From NCBI GenBank assembly GCA_964344965.1, contig CAYFPJ010000007.1, positions 1-48,273 on the forward strand: a stretch of DNA of 48,273 nt, read 5' to 3'. The translations under genes were made by a program, and so were the position numbers. This DNA comes from UM-FILTER-37-12 sp964344965 (GTDB lineage: Bacteria > Patescibacteriota > Patescibacteriia > Magasanikbacterales > UBA922). Position 1 is the first letter of the stretch; every line of letters begins with the position of its first letter. The notes beneath the pieces were generated by a model. The model had not been told where the DNA came from, searched no databases, and was given only the letters and a program-made list of their open reading frames with translations. Positions 40,316-48,231 of the stretch are shown piece after piece.

Positions 40316-42037
40316 CTATTCTCGAGTAACTCTCAAAACTTCTTCGATAGTAGTGATACCTTGTTTTGCTTTTATTATTCCATCTTGAAGCATGGTCATC
40401 ATTCCTTGTGTCTCGGCCTGTTTTGATATTTCTTGAGCGTTGGCATTGTTGTTTATCTTAGCAGACATTTCTTTGTCTATCTCTAGTACTTCATAGATTC
40501 CGACACGTCCTTTGTAGCCTGTCTCATTGCAAGTGCGACAGCCTGCTCCGCGATAGAAAATCATAGTTCCTACGTTTTTCTCTTTTGGGAGAATGGCAAC
40601 TTTATTTTTTTCAAGTAGCGGTATTATTTTTTTTATACCATTCATCTTTTCTAATTGGGAGACAGCTTTTTTTTCTAGTGTGTATTCTTGTTTGCATTTC
40701 TCACATATTTTTCTTACTAGGCGTTGGGCGACTATTACGTTGGCAGTGAAAGCAACCAAAAAAGGTGGAATTTCCATGTCTATAAGACGGGGTAGAGTGG
40801 TTGGAGCATCATTTGTATGGAGGGTTGACAAAACAAGGTGGCCGGTCATGCTAGCATGGATTGCTATTTCGGCTGTATCCTTGTCGCGGATTTCTCCTAC
40901 CATGATGATGTCTGGATCTTGGCGTAAGAATGCTTTTAGACCTCCCGCAAAATTGAATCCCACCCTTGCATTGACTTGACTTTGGTTGATGCCTTTGACG
41001 TGATATTCGATCGGATCTTCAATGGTACAAATATTTACATCTGGTTGGTTCAGTATTCCAAGCAGAGAGTAGAGGGTTGTGGTTTTACCAGATCCGGTCG
41101 GTCCAGTGACCAGCACCATTCCATGTGGTTTCTCTATGGCTGCCTCTAATTTATTCCTTGGGCCTGGTAAAAATCCAAGATCATCAAGTGACAAAGGTTT
41201 TTGACCTTCTTGCAAGAGGCGCATTACTATTTTTTCACCATCGTAGACTGGCATGATGGAAACACGGAAAGATACTTTATCTTGATGTAATTTGATCTTA
41301 AATCGTCCGTCTTGGGGCACCATGTGTTCGTCTATCTTTAAGTTGGCTAGTATTTTTATTCTGGCAATGATCCCTCTTTGGACATTTTTTGGGAGATTCA
41401 TCATATTGCGCAGTATCCCATCCACTCTGTATCGGACAGTTATTTCTTTTTCGACTGGTTCAATATGAATATCACTGGCTCCTTGATAGACTGCATGTTC
41501 GAGAATGCTTTTTACAATATTTATGATTGGTAGTTCTTCTGCTACCTTTTTCAAATCTGTGCTATTGGATTTTTGTTTGGACTCAATACTCTTGAATGTA
41601 TCTTCTAGACTGGTGTGGTACAAGCGCAGTGCTTTTTTTATTACTGAGGGTTTTGATAAAAATATTTTGGGGGTAAGGCCGGTTTTTCTTCTGATGAATT
41701 CGACTGTTTGGATATCTAGGGGGTCACCCATGGCTAGATGAATTTGGTTGTCTGTTTTTTTGAAGGCAATAATTTGGTGAGTCTCTGCCAAGGGTTGAGG
41801 AATCAATTCATATACTTCTTTGGGGATGTCTTGGGTGTGTATATCCGTTAGCGGTACTTCCATTTCTTTGGCAGCCCAGGTATAAAGAGTTGCTTCCTCA
41901 ATTATTTCTTCGTCTAGCAGATATTGTTCAAGTTCTTTCTCATTTTGTTGAGCTTTTTTGCCAAGAGATTCTTGGTTCTTGACTGATAGGTTGGCAAATT
42001 CTGTCAGATATTTGATCAAAATATTTTTTGGGAGCAT
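40316..42037 (-). CDS. pilB: PilB, type IV pilus extension ATPase
   Basis: 573 residues. The N-terminal GspE/MshE domain leads to the ATPase core: LPIINIVKSILEHAVYQGASDIHIEP, Walker A GPTGSGKTTTLYSL, the Asp box TIEDPIEYHV, Walker B DPDIIMVGEIRD and the His box HLVLSTLHTNDAP. A zinc site is present (CEKCKQ and CRTCNETG). It is the first gene of the operon; pilC follows. No pilin, retraction ATPase or prepilin peptidase gene lies in the window. Confidence 0.95.
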   Translation of the reverse strand: MLPKNILIKYLTEFANLSVKNQESLGKKAQQNEKELEQYLLDEEIIEEATLYTWAAKEMEVPLTDIHTQDIPKEVYELIPQPLAETHQIIAFKKTDNQIHLAMGDPLDIQTVEFIRRKTGLTPKIFLSKPSVIKKALRLYHTSLEDTFKSIESKQKSNSTDLKKVAEELPIINIVKSILEHAVYQGASDIHIEPVEKEITVRYRVDGILRNMMNLPKNVQRGIIARIKILANLKIDEHMVPQDGRFKIKLHQDKVSFRVSIMPVYDGEKIVMRLLQEGQKPLSLDDLGFLPGPRNKLEAAIEKPHGMVLVTGPTGSGKTTTLYSLLGILNQPDVNICTIEDPIEYHVKGINQSQVNARVGFNFAGGLKAFLRQDPDIIMVGEIRDKDTAEIAIHASMTGHLVLSTLHTNDAPTTLPRLIDMEIPPFLVAFTANVIVAQRLVRKICEKCKQEYTLEKKAVSQLEKMNGIKKIIPLLEKNKVAILPKEKNVGTMIFYRGAGCRTCNETGYKGRVGIYEVLEIDKEMSAKINNNANAQEISKQAETQGMMTMLQDGIIKAKQGITTIEEVLRVTRE

Positions 42038-42291
42038 ATAGTTTCTGATTTTTTGTATGCATTCATAATATCATATTTTGTTCTAGTTTGACAGTTTTTT
42101 TGTCTGGTGTTAACATTAATTTGGGAGTTTTATGGCTCTATATTTTTTTACAATTTTTTAAATTTGCTAATGATACAGATTGATTTTTATGACTATCTGA
42201 ACGGAGCTATTTTTTTGCTGTGAAATTCGTCTCAAGAATAATTTACTTCAGACAAAAAAATTGATTTATATCATTCGTACATCAATAATTT

Positions 42292-43039
42292 ATGAAAAAA
42301 ATTTTATTTCTCCAAACCAGAACAAACAAAAGTCTAGAGCACGAGAGAGTGTGTTAGACGTCTGTGGCCAGAGTATGTTGATGATATTCAGTTTGTGAAT
42401 TTGCTCAATGATGAAGTGGTGCCAGATTTGGACAATGTCAGAGCGATAATTATGGGTGGTAGCGGTGAGGTTCATCTGAATGAGGATCACTCCAGAGAAA
42501 CTTGGTTTTTGGTGGCTAGCAATCTCATGAACGAAGTAATCAAAAGGGAGATCCCTATGCTTGGAATTTGTTTTGGTTTTCAATTCATTGCTCTCCATCA
42601 AGGTGCCAAGGTTGTACTAAGAGAAGGTTGTGATGAGGTGGGGTCATTTGCAATTACCAATTTTCCTGCTGCCAAGGAGGATCCTTTATTCAAAAATTTG
42701 CCAGATACATATATAGTCCAAGAAGGTCACAATTTGGTAGTGGAAGATTTGCCAGATCATTTAGAATTGTTAGCCAGATCAGAGAGAGTGCCAATTCAGG
42801 CTTTCAAGATGAAGGGTAAGCCAGTCTGGGGCGTGTTATTTCATGTGGAGCTCGATAAGAGAGGGACTGAGGAGAGGGTGAATTTGTATGATGATGACGA
42901 TTATGACTATACAGGAGGGGTCGGGCCTGGCAGTGACCTGCTTAAGGAATCTCCTGAGGCGAACAAATTGTTGGGTGATTTTTTGGAGTATGCTTTTCGT
43001 CAGGAGGAGATCTTGGCTGGTCAGAAGAGTAATGTGTAA
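42292..43039 (+). pseudogene. Class I glutamine amidotransferase with a 5' frameshift
   Basis: The ATG at 42292 reads MKKILFLQTRTNKSLEHER and then hits TAG. One base out of phase the frame continues ECVRRLWPEYVDDIQFVN and runs to 43039. The body has the amidotransferase core AIIMGGSGEVHLNEDHS, the nucleophile elbow MLGICFGFQFIA with its Cys, and the late VWGVLFHVEL with His and Glu. The shift lies in a GAGAGAG tract around 42340, a typical slip site. It may be a dead gene or an assembly error; translation from the GTG at 42395 would lack the first strand. Glutamine hydrolysis for an amination is the expected role. Confidence 0.72.
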
Positions 43040-43055
43040 AATAAAATTATTTTTT

Positions 43056-43201
43056 AAATCTTTAAGCGGTTTTATTCCTCGATGCTTGCATCGAAAAAGT
43101 GAAAACTAACATTGGTTGAAATAAGATTTTCTGCCAATACCCCGCAGCTTGCTGCGGGGATGGCCCGATGAAGTCTTACTTAAACCAAATTTACTTTTAT
43201 T
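43056..43201 (+). repeat. 146-bp dispersed repeat, copy 4
   Basis: Full copy, identical by eye, in the gap between the amidotransferase gene and the ATP-grasp gene, 16 bases after the stop of the former. The left flank is a T-run. The remaining 85 bases to the next ATG are AT-rich and could hold a promoter. Confidence 0.9.
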
Positions 43202-43286
43202 AAGCTAGATATTTTGTTCTAGCTTATTTGATTTAAGTTTCAAATTATTATAATATATGAGAGTTATAATATAATTTTATCTAATT

Positions 43287-45164
43287 ATGGGAAAAAATGA
43301 AGTGGGCACATCTGGTTACAAACCGGTGGAAAATCCTGACCTTATCCCAGCAATACGTAGAGATTTTAATCTTGATGAAGAGGCTCGATTAGATGGCTTA
43401 CGAAAATTGTTGGAAATTGATTCTGATCTCTTGGCTGACAGGCACGAAAATCCTGCTACAGAAGTGTTTTTTTCTGGTTTTTCACTTGATGAGGAGGAGT
43501 TGGCAAAAATTGACGGGATAGAACATTATGAGACTAGGACATTGTATAAGATAGGTCAATTGGCCAAGGATCCCAATCTGAGATTGGTCATCGTGACCAG
43601 AAAGATACCAGATCAGAGAATTATTGATTTTTACTTGAATAGATTTGTTGATGAAAGTAGTAATGATATTAGTCTGGAAGATGTAAAGGAAAGACTTACT
43701 TTTATAGAAGCCAAAGAGAAAACTTTAAAACTAGATATAGGTGCTCCAGCAGGTGACCTTGGAGCGGAACCAAAAACAGTGGTGCATAGTACTGGAAAAA
43801 GGATAGACAGTACTACTAAAATTGCTGTTAGTAATGAAGCAACACTTTTCGATATTAGACAAGAGTTGAACAAGACAGGGGGTCGAGGTGTGATCCGTTG
43901 TTTTAATAGCAGTCCTCATGAGGTGGAAGCAGCATTGAAACTTGATGTGCCTCTCTATGCTCCAGATGCAAAAACAGTCAAAGAAGTGAACGGAAAATCG
44001 CATGGTCGAGTATTTTTTCGAGAAGCTGGAGTACCTTTGGCAGAAGGTAGAGAATATATCCGTACTCATCAAGAGATGTTTAAGACATTGTTTATTCTGG
44101 CCGAAAAAGGACATCGATCTGCTGTAATAAAATTAGAAGATAGTTTTTCTGGAGAAGGTAATTTGAAGATTGATTTAGCAAAGATGAAGAAAGAATTTCT
44201 TTTGGATCAAAAGGAAGGAGAGGGAATGAAGTTTAGTGTTGATGGAGCATTGGCCGTAGGTAAAACAGAGGATTTATTGGAAATTTTGAGTAGAGTTGTA
44301 ACCCAGCATCCAAAGGGTGTAGAACCTGGGGTAATCTTGGAAAAGTTTGCAGAAATTGGTGGTATTGTGGAGGCCTGGGTCAGCACACCCGAAGATGAAG
44401 AGCCAAGAGAGAGAAGGGGGAGAAAAACAAGCCCTAGTGTACAGATGGAAATTTTACCTGGCAGTGGTGATGATAAGATAAAAATTATCTCTTCTCATGA
44501 ACAGATTTTGGATGGGCAAACATATCAAGGGGCTTCTTTCCCAGCCGAACGTAATTATATCGGCAGTATTGTCAGTGCCGCCAAAAAAGCGGGAAAGAAA
44601 TTACAAGAGGCTGGTGTACTGGGACGAGTGGCAGCTGATTTTATAGTTACTTTTCAGGAAGAAAAAAATGATTGGGAAGGTGAAGAAATATGGCAAATTG
44701 ATAGTCGCACTGTCGAAGTGTATGGGGTAGAATTCAATATTCGTAAAGGTGGGACTACTCACCCTTATGAAGTAACCAAATTACTTACTGATGGAAAAAG
44801 AGATAAGGATGGTAAATTGAAAGACAGGCATGGAAGAGAAATATTTTATATAGCTACAGATAATATTAAGAAAGAAAGATTGAAAGGTGTGGATATAGGA
44901 AAGTTTTTAGAATTTTTGGATAGTACTGGATTGCTTTTTGATGAAGAAACAAACCAAGGTATCATGCCGCATCTAATGTCAGCAATACCAGAATATGGAA
45001 AGTTTGGCTTCACTGCCATAGCTCATTCTCATGAAGAAGCTAGGATTATATATGATAATTTTATGTATAAGGTAAACACAAAGTGGGAGGATAGGAGAGG
45101 AAAGGGGCAGGACGGAGTAAGAGAACCTGATAAAAGAAAAAGAAGAACTAGGACAAAGAAGTAG
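43287..45164 (+). CDS. PGM1-like ATP-grasp ligase
   Basis: 625 residues. The N-terminal half resembles the pre-ATP-grasp domain (EVFFSGFSLDEEELAKIDG, RLVIVTRKIPDQRIIDFYL). The ATP-grasp part has GKSHGRVFFREAGVPLAEG, AVIKLEDSFSGEGNLKIDL, SPSVQMEILPG and ISSHEQILDGQTYQGASFPA, then GRVAADFIVTF. The C-terminus (MPHLMSAIPEYGKFGFTAIAHSHEEA) matches the PGM1_C domain of peptide ligases such as that of pheganomycin. It should join a carboxylate to an amine using ATP. The basic tail KRKRRTRTKK is unusual. The substrate is unknown. Confidence 0.8.
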   Translation: MGKNEVGTSGYKPVENPDLIPAIRRDFNLDEEARLDGLRKLLEIDSDLLADRHENPATEVFFSGFSLDEEELAKIDGIEHYETRTLYKIGQLAKDPNLRLVIVTRKIPDQRIIDFYLNRFVDESSNDISLEDVKERLTFIEAKEKTLKLDIGAPAGDLGAEPKTVVHSTGKRIDSTTKIAVSNEATLFDIRQELNKTGGRGVIRCFNSSPHEVEAALKLDVPLYAPDAKTVKEVNGKSHGRVFFREAGVPLAEGREYIRTHQEMFKTLFILAEKGHRSAVIKLEDSFSGEGNLKIDLAKMKKEFLLDQKEGEGMKFSVDGALAVGKTEDLLEILSRVVTQHPKGVEPGVILEKFAEIGGIVEAWVSTPEDEEPRERRGRKTSPSVQMEILPGSGDDKIKIISSHEQILDGQTYQGASFPAERNYIGSIVSAAKKAGKKLQEAGVLGRVAADFIVTFQEEKNDWEGEEIWQIDSRTVEVYGVEFNIRKGGTTHPYEVTKLLTDGKRDKDGKLKDRHGREIFYIATDNIKKERLKGVDIGKFLEFLDSTGLLFDEETNQGIMPHLMSAIPEYGKFGFTAIAHSHEEARIIYDNFMYKVNTKWEDRRGKGQDGVREPDKRKRRTRTKK

Positions 45165-45190
45165 TAGTAGACAGAGAAGGGGTAGTTTTC

Positions 45191-45220
45191 AAAAAACCAA
45201 TGTATCAACATTGGTTTTTT
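45191..45220 (+). terminator. Terminator after the ATP-grasp gene
   Basis: AAAAAACCAATGT and ACATTGGTTTTTT with loop ATCA, 27 bases after the stop. Confidence 0.85.
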
Positions 45221-45342
45221 GTTCCAAAATATCCTCAAAATAAACCAATCCTTTATTCCAACCATATTTTTGGCTCTATATTGACAAATTTTTCATCACC
45301 TGATATATTACTCAAGCTCTAAAATGAGTTTATCAGCGCAAC

Positions 45343-45385
45343 TTTACCAGCTTACAGGTCGATCGTAAGCGTGGAGGATGGTAAA
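45343..45385 (+). other. Two-step hairpin upstream of the rpsF leader
   Basis: TTTACCA (45343-45349) pairs with TGGTAAA (45379-45385). Next to it GCTTAC pairs with GTAAGC, leaving an asymmetric bulge GTGGAGGA that resembles a Shine-Dalgarno site. A T-run follows at 45417-45423. It may be part of a longer leader RNA or a separate small RNA; no known class was recognised. Confidence 0.4.
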
Positions 45386-45439
45386 TAGATAACAAACCCA
45401 AACACAGGCGAAACACTTTTTTTCTTATAATCAAGGGTA

Positions 45440-45537
45440 TTAATCCCAGGGTAATTCCTGGACCGACCTTTCTGAGACAGGTCTAGGTGAATTAGGCAGA
45501 TCTCTTGTCCCGTACCGAGGGACGAGGTCGGGATTAA
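45440..45537 (+). promoter_or_regulatory. rpsF leader resembling the S6:S18 site of 16S rRNA
   Basis: TTAATCCC and GGGATTAA close a 98-base domain. Inside, in order, are AATTCC, an exposed CCG (GGACCGACC), hairpin GACCT/AGGTC, AGGTCTAGGTGAATTAGGC leading into AGATCT, and TACCGAGGGACGAGG. Bacterial 16S rRNA around positions 675-730 has AATTCC, GGTGAAATGCGTAGAGATCT and TACCGGTGGCGAAGG in the same order. S6:S18-binding leaders with a CCG motif are known for rpsF operons, so this is probably an autoregulatory site that represses rpsF-ssb-rpsR. Confidence 0.65.
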
Positions 45538-45588
45538 AGAAAAAATAGCTAAGTATTTGCTAGTCTGTGGTAGACAAATTAAATAATT

Positions 45589-46227
45589 ATGAAAAATTAC
45601 GAATTACTTTGTATTCTGCCTGGGACAATGACTGAAGAAGAAGTCATGAGTCAGGTGGAAGAAGCAAAAAAATTAATCGAAGAAAAAGGTGGGACAAATA
45701 TAGTTCACCAAGATAAAGGCAAGAGCCGTCTTGCTTATCCAATCCGCCACATCCGTTATGGATACTTCCACCTTATCCAGTTCGAAGCTGAGACAAGCGT
45801 GATTGATCCACTTAGAAAAGTATTGAACCTCAACCGTGAATTGCTCCGCTCAATTATCACTGCCTATGATCCAGTGCGTCGTGCAGAGAGGGACAAGCAA
45901 TTCACAGGTAGAATAAAGACAATTTCTACTTTTTCGAGTATTCATGATCGTCCAGCCCAGCCAACCAGAATAGAAGATGGGGGTGCTACAGGCATGAAGA
46001 ATATTCCGGCAGCACCTGTCAAGTCGGCAGCAAAACCAGCACCTGTTGAAAAAGCCAAAGAGACAAAAGAAGACGAAATCGCAAGTAATGTGGAAGACGA
46101 AGAGAAGACTGCGGAAGTTGAAGACATGGAGGAACTGAAATCAGAAGAAAAGAAAGAGGAAATTAAGATTGATGATATTGATAAGAAGTTGGATGAACTT
46201 CTGGAAAAAGATTTAGATAAAATTTAA
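45589..46227 (+). CDS. rpsF: 30S ribosomal protein bS6 with a long acidic tail
   Basis: 212 residues, about twice the usual size. The first 100 form S6: MKNYELLCILPGTMTEEEV, KSRLAYPIRHIRYGYFHLIQF and LNRELLRSIITAYDP. From about residue 125 the chain is an Ala/Pro/Lys and then Glu/Asp/Lys-rich tail (KAKETKEDEIASNVEDEEK onward) with no fold signal. S6 binds S18 on the 16S platform. It is first in the rpsF-ssb-rpsR operon behind a structured leader. Confidence 0.93.
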   Translation: MKNYELLCILPGTMTEEEVMSQVEEAKKLIEEKGGTNIVHQDKGKSRLAYPIRHIRYGYFHLIQFEAETSVIDPLRKVLNLNRELLRSIITAYDPVRRAERDKQFTGRIKTISTFSSIHDRPAQPTRIEDGGATGMKNIPAAPVKSAAKPAPVEKAKETKEDEIASNVEDEEKTAEVEDMEELKSEEKKEEIKIDDIDKKLDELLEKDLDKI

Positions 46228-46252
46228 TTACTTTTATTTGCCAAACTCCCCT

Positions 46253-46331
46253 CAATTCTTTTTACTTTTTTGATGAACCAAAATCAGATAGTCGCAGACT
46301 GTTGGTTTCATAAAAAAAGTAAAAAGAATTG
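46253..46331 (+). repeat. Near-perfect 29-bp inverted repeat between rpsF and ssb
   Basis: The arm starting CAATTCTTTTTACTTTTTT (46253) is repeated in inverted form ending at 46331. There is one mismatch and one unpaired base near the inner end, and a 20-base loop. It would form a very long hairpin inside the operon mRNA, which may allow RNase III-type cutting so that the three products can be made in unequal amounts. Confidence 0.6.
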
Positions 46332-46385
46332 ATATTTGGGAGCTTGAACAATTTAAAGTAATAGTTATTCTTAAACTTATCTTCT

Positions 46386-46826
46386 ATGGATCTCAATCGA
46401 GCTACCATACTAGGTAGATTGACACGCGACCCAGAAGTCCGTACTACAACTACGGGCAAGACTGTGGCCAGCATGGCAGTCGCCACCAATAGAGTATGGA
46501 CCAATCAATCTGGCGAAAAACAAGAATTTGTCGAATACCATGACTGTGTGTTGTGGGGCAAGATCGGTGAAATCGCCGGACAATACCTAAGTAAAGGTAG
46601 ACGAGTTTATCTAGAGGGGAGATTACAAACCCGCGATTGGGTAGGCAATGATGGTGTGAAAAGATATCGCACTGAGATCATCGTCGACAATATGATTATG
46701 CTCGATGGTCCTCGTAATTCCGGGGCACCTGCCCAAGGTCAGAGTTCTACTAGTGATGATACTCCCCCACCTCCAACAGATGATGCCGGAGCAGGAGAGA
46801 TCAAAGTGGAAGATATTCCATTCTAA
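46386..46826 (+). CDS. ssb: Single-stranded DNA-binding protein
   Basis: 146 residues. The OB fold begins MDLNRATILGRLTRDPEVR with TVASMAVATNRVW, FVEYHDCVLWGKIGEIAGQYL and GRRVYLEGRLQTRDW. The C-terminus is flexible and ends IKVEDIPF, the acidic D-I-P-F tip that recruits partner proteins. It sits between rpsF and rpsR, the conserved order in many bacteria, and rpsR starts five bases later. Confidence 0.96.
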   Translation: MDLNRATILGRLTRDPEVRTTTTGKTVASMAVATNRVWTNQSGEKQEFVEYHDCVLWGKIGEIAGQYLSKGRRVYLEGRLQTRDWVGNDGVKRYRTEIIVDNMIMLDGPRNSGAPAQGQSSTSDDTPPPPTDDAGAGEIKVEDIPF

Positions 46827-46831
46827 TTTAT

Positions 46832-47059
46832 ATGCCGCATAAAAAGAATCAAAAAACTGATAAACAATGCTATTTCTGTCTGAATAACATTGTGGAGATC
46901 GACTACAAGGATGTGCAAACTCTTCGTCGTTTTGTCTCTTCATATATGAAGATCGCACCACGAAGAAGAAGTGGTCTATGTGCTGGTCATCAACGCAAAG
47001 TTGCTCGCGCTATCAAGCAATCTCGTATTGCTGGGTTGATGGCTTTTGTGCCGAAGTAA
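46832..47059 (+). CDS. rpsR: 30S ribosomal protein bS18
   Basis: 75 residues. QCYFCLNNIVEIDYKDVQTLRRFVS and KIAPRRRSGLCAGHQRKVARAIKQSRIAGLMAFVP are the S18 signature. The C-x-x-C in CYFC and the later C-A-G-H keep the ligands of zinc-binding forms. It pairs with S6 on the ribosome. It is the last gene of the operon. Confidence 0.96.
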   Translation: MPHKKNQKTDKQCYFCLNNIVEIDYKDVQTLRRFVSSYMKIAPRRRSGLCAGHQRKVARAIKQSRIAGLMAFVPK

Positions 47060-47125
47060 TTGGTCCACAGACTACCTGCCTGCCGGCAGGCACGGCGGTA
47101 GACAGACTACAGACTTAAAAAATAA

Positions 47126-47153
47126 AAAACTCTCCATATTTGGAGAGTTTTTT
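47126..47153 (+). terminator. Terminator of the rpsF-ssb-rpsR operon
   Basis: AAAACTCTCCA and TGGAGAGTTTT with loop TATT, then more T. It follows a CTGCCTGCCGGCAGGCA palindrome at about 47076-47094. Confidence 0.82.
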
Positions 47154-47201
47154 GTATTCCTTCATTTCAAATACAGTTTTGTATATGTATGAGAAATTGT
47201 T

Positions 47202-47275
47202 ATCCTGAGCGCAGCGAAGGATCTTTCTTGTGGAGGATATCTTCCTTGCTAAAGATCCTTCGCTGCGCTCAGGAT
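47202..47275. repeat. 25-bp inverted-repeat element
   Basis: A perfect 25-bp inverted repeat (47202-47226 against 47251-47275) with ends of the ATCCTGAGCGCAGCGAAGG type and a 24-base loop. Elements with this end sequence occur in many unrelated genomes. It lies between convergent rpsR and the DUF1294 gene. Confidence 0.75.
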
Positions 47276-47309
47276 GACAGGGTTAAAAACATTCTATAAT
47301 ATTTTATTA

Positions 47310-47603
47310 TCAGATATTCAAAAAAACTATTATCACAATTTGCACTGCCAAAATTACAGCCACTCCAGCCTGAAAAGACATTTTTTTAGTCTTGTGCCGG
47401 AAAAAGGACATGCCAACAAGGGCACCGACTGATCCGCCAACTAGTGCCAGTACCCAGAGAGTCTTCTCACTCACTCTTCTTTTTTGGAGCTGAGATTTCA
47501 TCTTATCTATTCCAAAATAAAAAAAAGTAATCAAATTTATCAATAGTAAGTAGATGACAGCAATCTGCCAAAATAATGTGAGATTGGCGAACCAAGTGAG
47601 CAT
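47310..47603 (-). CDS. DUF1294 membrane protein
   Basis: 97 residues with an N-terminal helix pair (FWQIAVIYLLLINLITFFYFG) and a C-terminal one (GVAVILAVQIVIIVFLNI). The middle has the DUF1294 block DKMKSQLQKRRVSEKTLWVLALVGGSVGALVGMSFFRHKTKK. Its function is unknown. It starts two bases after the PH-domain gene stops and is co-transcribed with it. Confidence 0.92.
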   Translation of the reverse strand: MLTWFANLTLFWQIAVIYLLLINLITFFYFGIDKMKSQLQKRRVSEKTLWVLALVGGSVGALVGMSFFRHKTKKMSFQAGVAVILAVQIVIIVFLNI

Positions 47604-47605
47604 AG

Positions 47606-48157
47606 TTATTCGTTTATGGCGGTATTCATGTGGTATTTGCGATCTTCATCTGCAAAGTGTATTAGGTCTTCTCGCACTTTGTTTGGCTCTGAAACATTTT
47701 TGAAAATAATATCTGTGTTGATCGATGCTGTCTTGATGTGAATTCTTCCATAATTGAAAATAGTAGAGAAGAACCCCCTCATTTCTACAGTGACGTCCTG
47801 GATTCTGAACAAATCTAATTCTGTAGTGGTTCTAGAAAATAGACCATGCTGTTCGATATCTATTATTCTGTCATTGGTCACTATCCATACATCTAGGTAG
47901 TAGTCTAAGAAACGAACATAAAAGAATAAGTACATGCTAAGCATATAAGTACTACCAATCAAGACTGAAATCGGATAAGCAAGAGGTCCTTGGAAAAATG
48001 TTGGGAAAAGATTTTCAACCAAAAAATAAAGTGCTACCGGCACCAAGAATAAAACCAAAGACAGAAAAATAATCGGAATAAAAGTAATTGGGTGTCTTCG
48101 TAGACGATAGATTACCTTTTCGTATGATTTTTGTTTGATGAGTTCTGCGAGATGCAT
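47606..48157 (-). CDS. PH-domain (YdbS-like) membrane protein
   Basis: 183 residues. Two membrane helices (PITFIPIIFLSLVLFLVPVALYF and LAYPISVLIGSTYMLSMYLFFY) precede a bacterial PH domain: DVWIVTNDRIIDIEQHGLFSRTTTELDLFRIQDVTVEMRGF and IFNYGRIHIKTA. Proteins of this type sit in the membrane with the PH fold inside the cell; the ligand is unknown. Repeat copy 5 lies about 75 bases upstream. Confidence 0.85.
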   Translation of the reverse strand: MHLAELIKQKSYEKVIYRLRRHPITFIPIIFLSLVLFLVPVALYFLVENLFPTFFQGPLAYPISVLIGSTYMLSMYLFFYVRFLDYYLDVWIVTNDRIIDIEQHGLFSRTTTELDLFRIQDVTVEMRGFFSTIFNYGRIHIKTASINTDIIFKNVSEPNKVREDLIHFADEDRKYHMNTAINE

Positions 48158-48231
48158 AGGAGCACTAATTTTAACACCAATTTACACGAATATTTTTTTG
48201 GAATTAAGATAAATTTTGTTCAATGACTTGA

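Noticed and set aside
42038..42291. A gene in the gap between pilB and the amidotransferase gene
   Set aside because: No frame with coding character; the gap is AT-rich and probably holds the divergent promoters.
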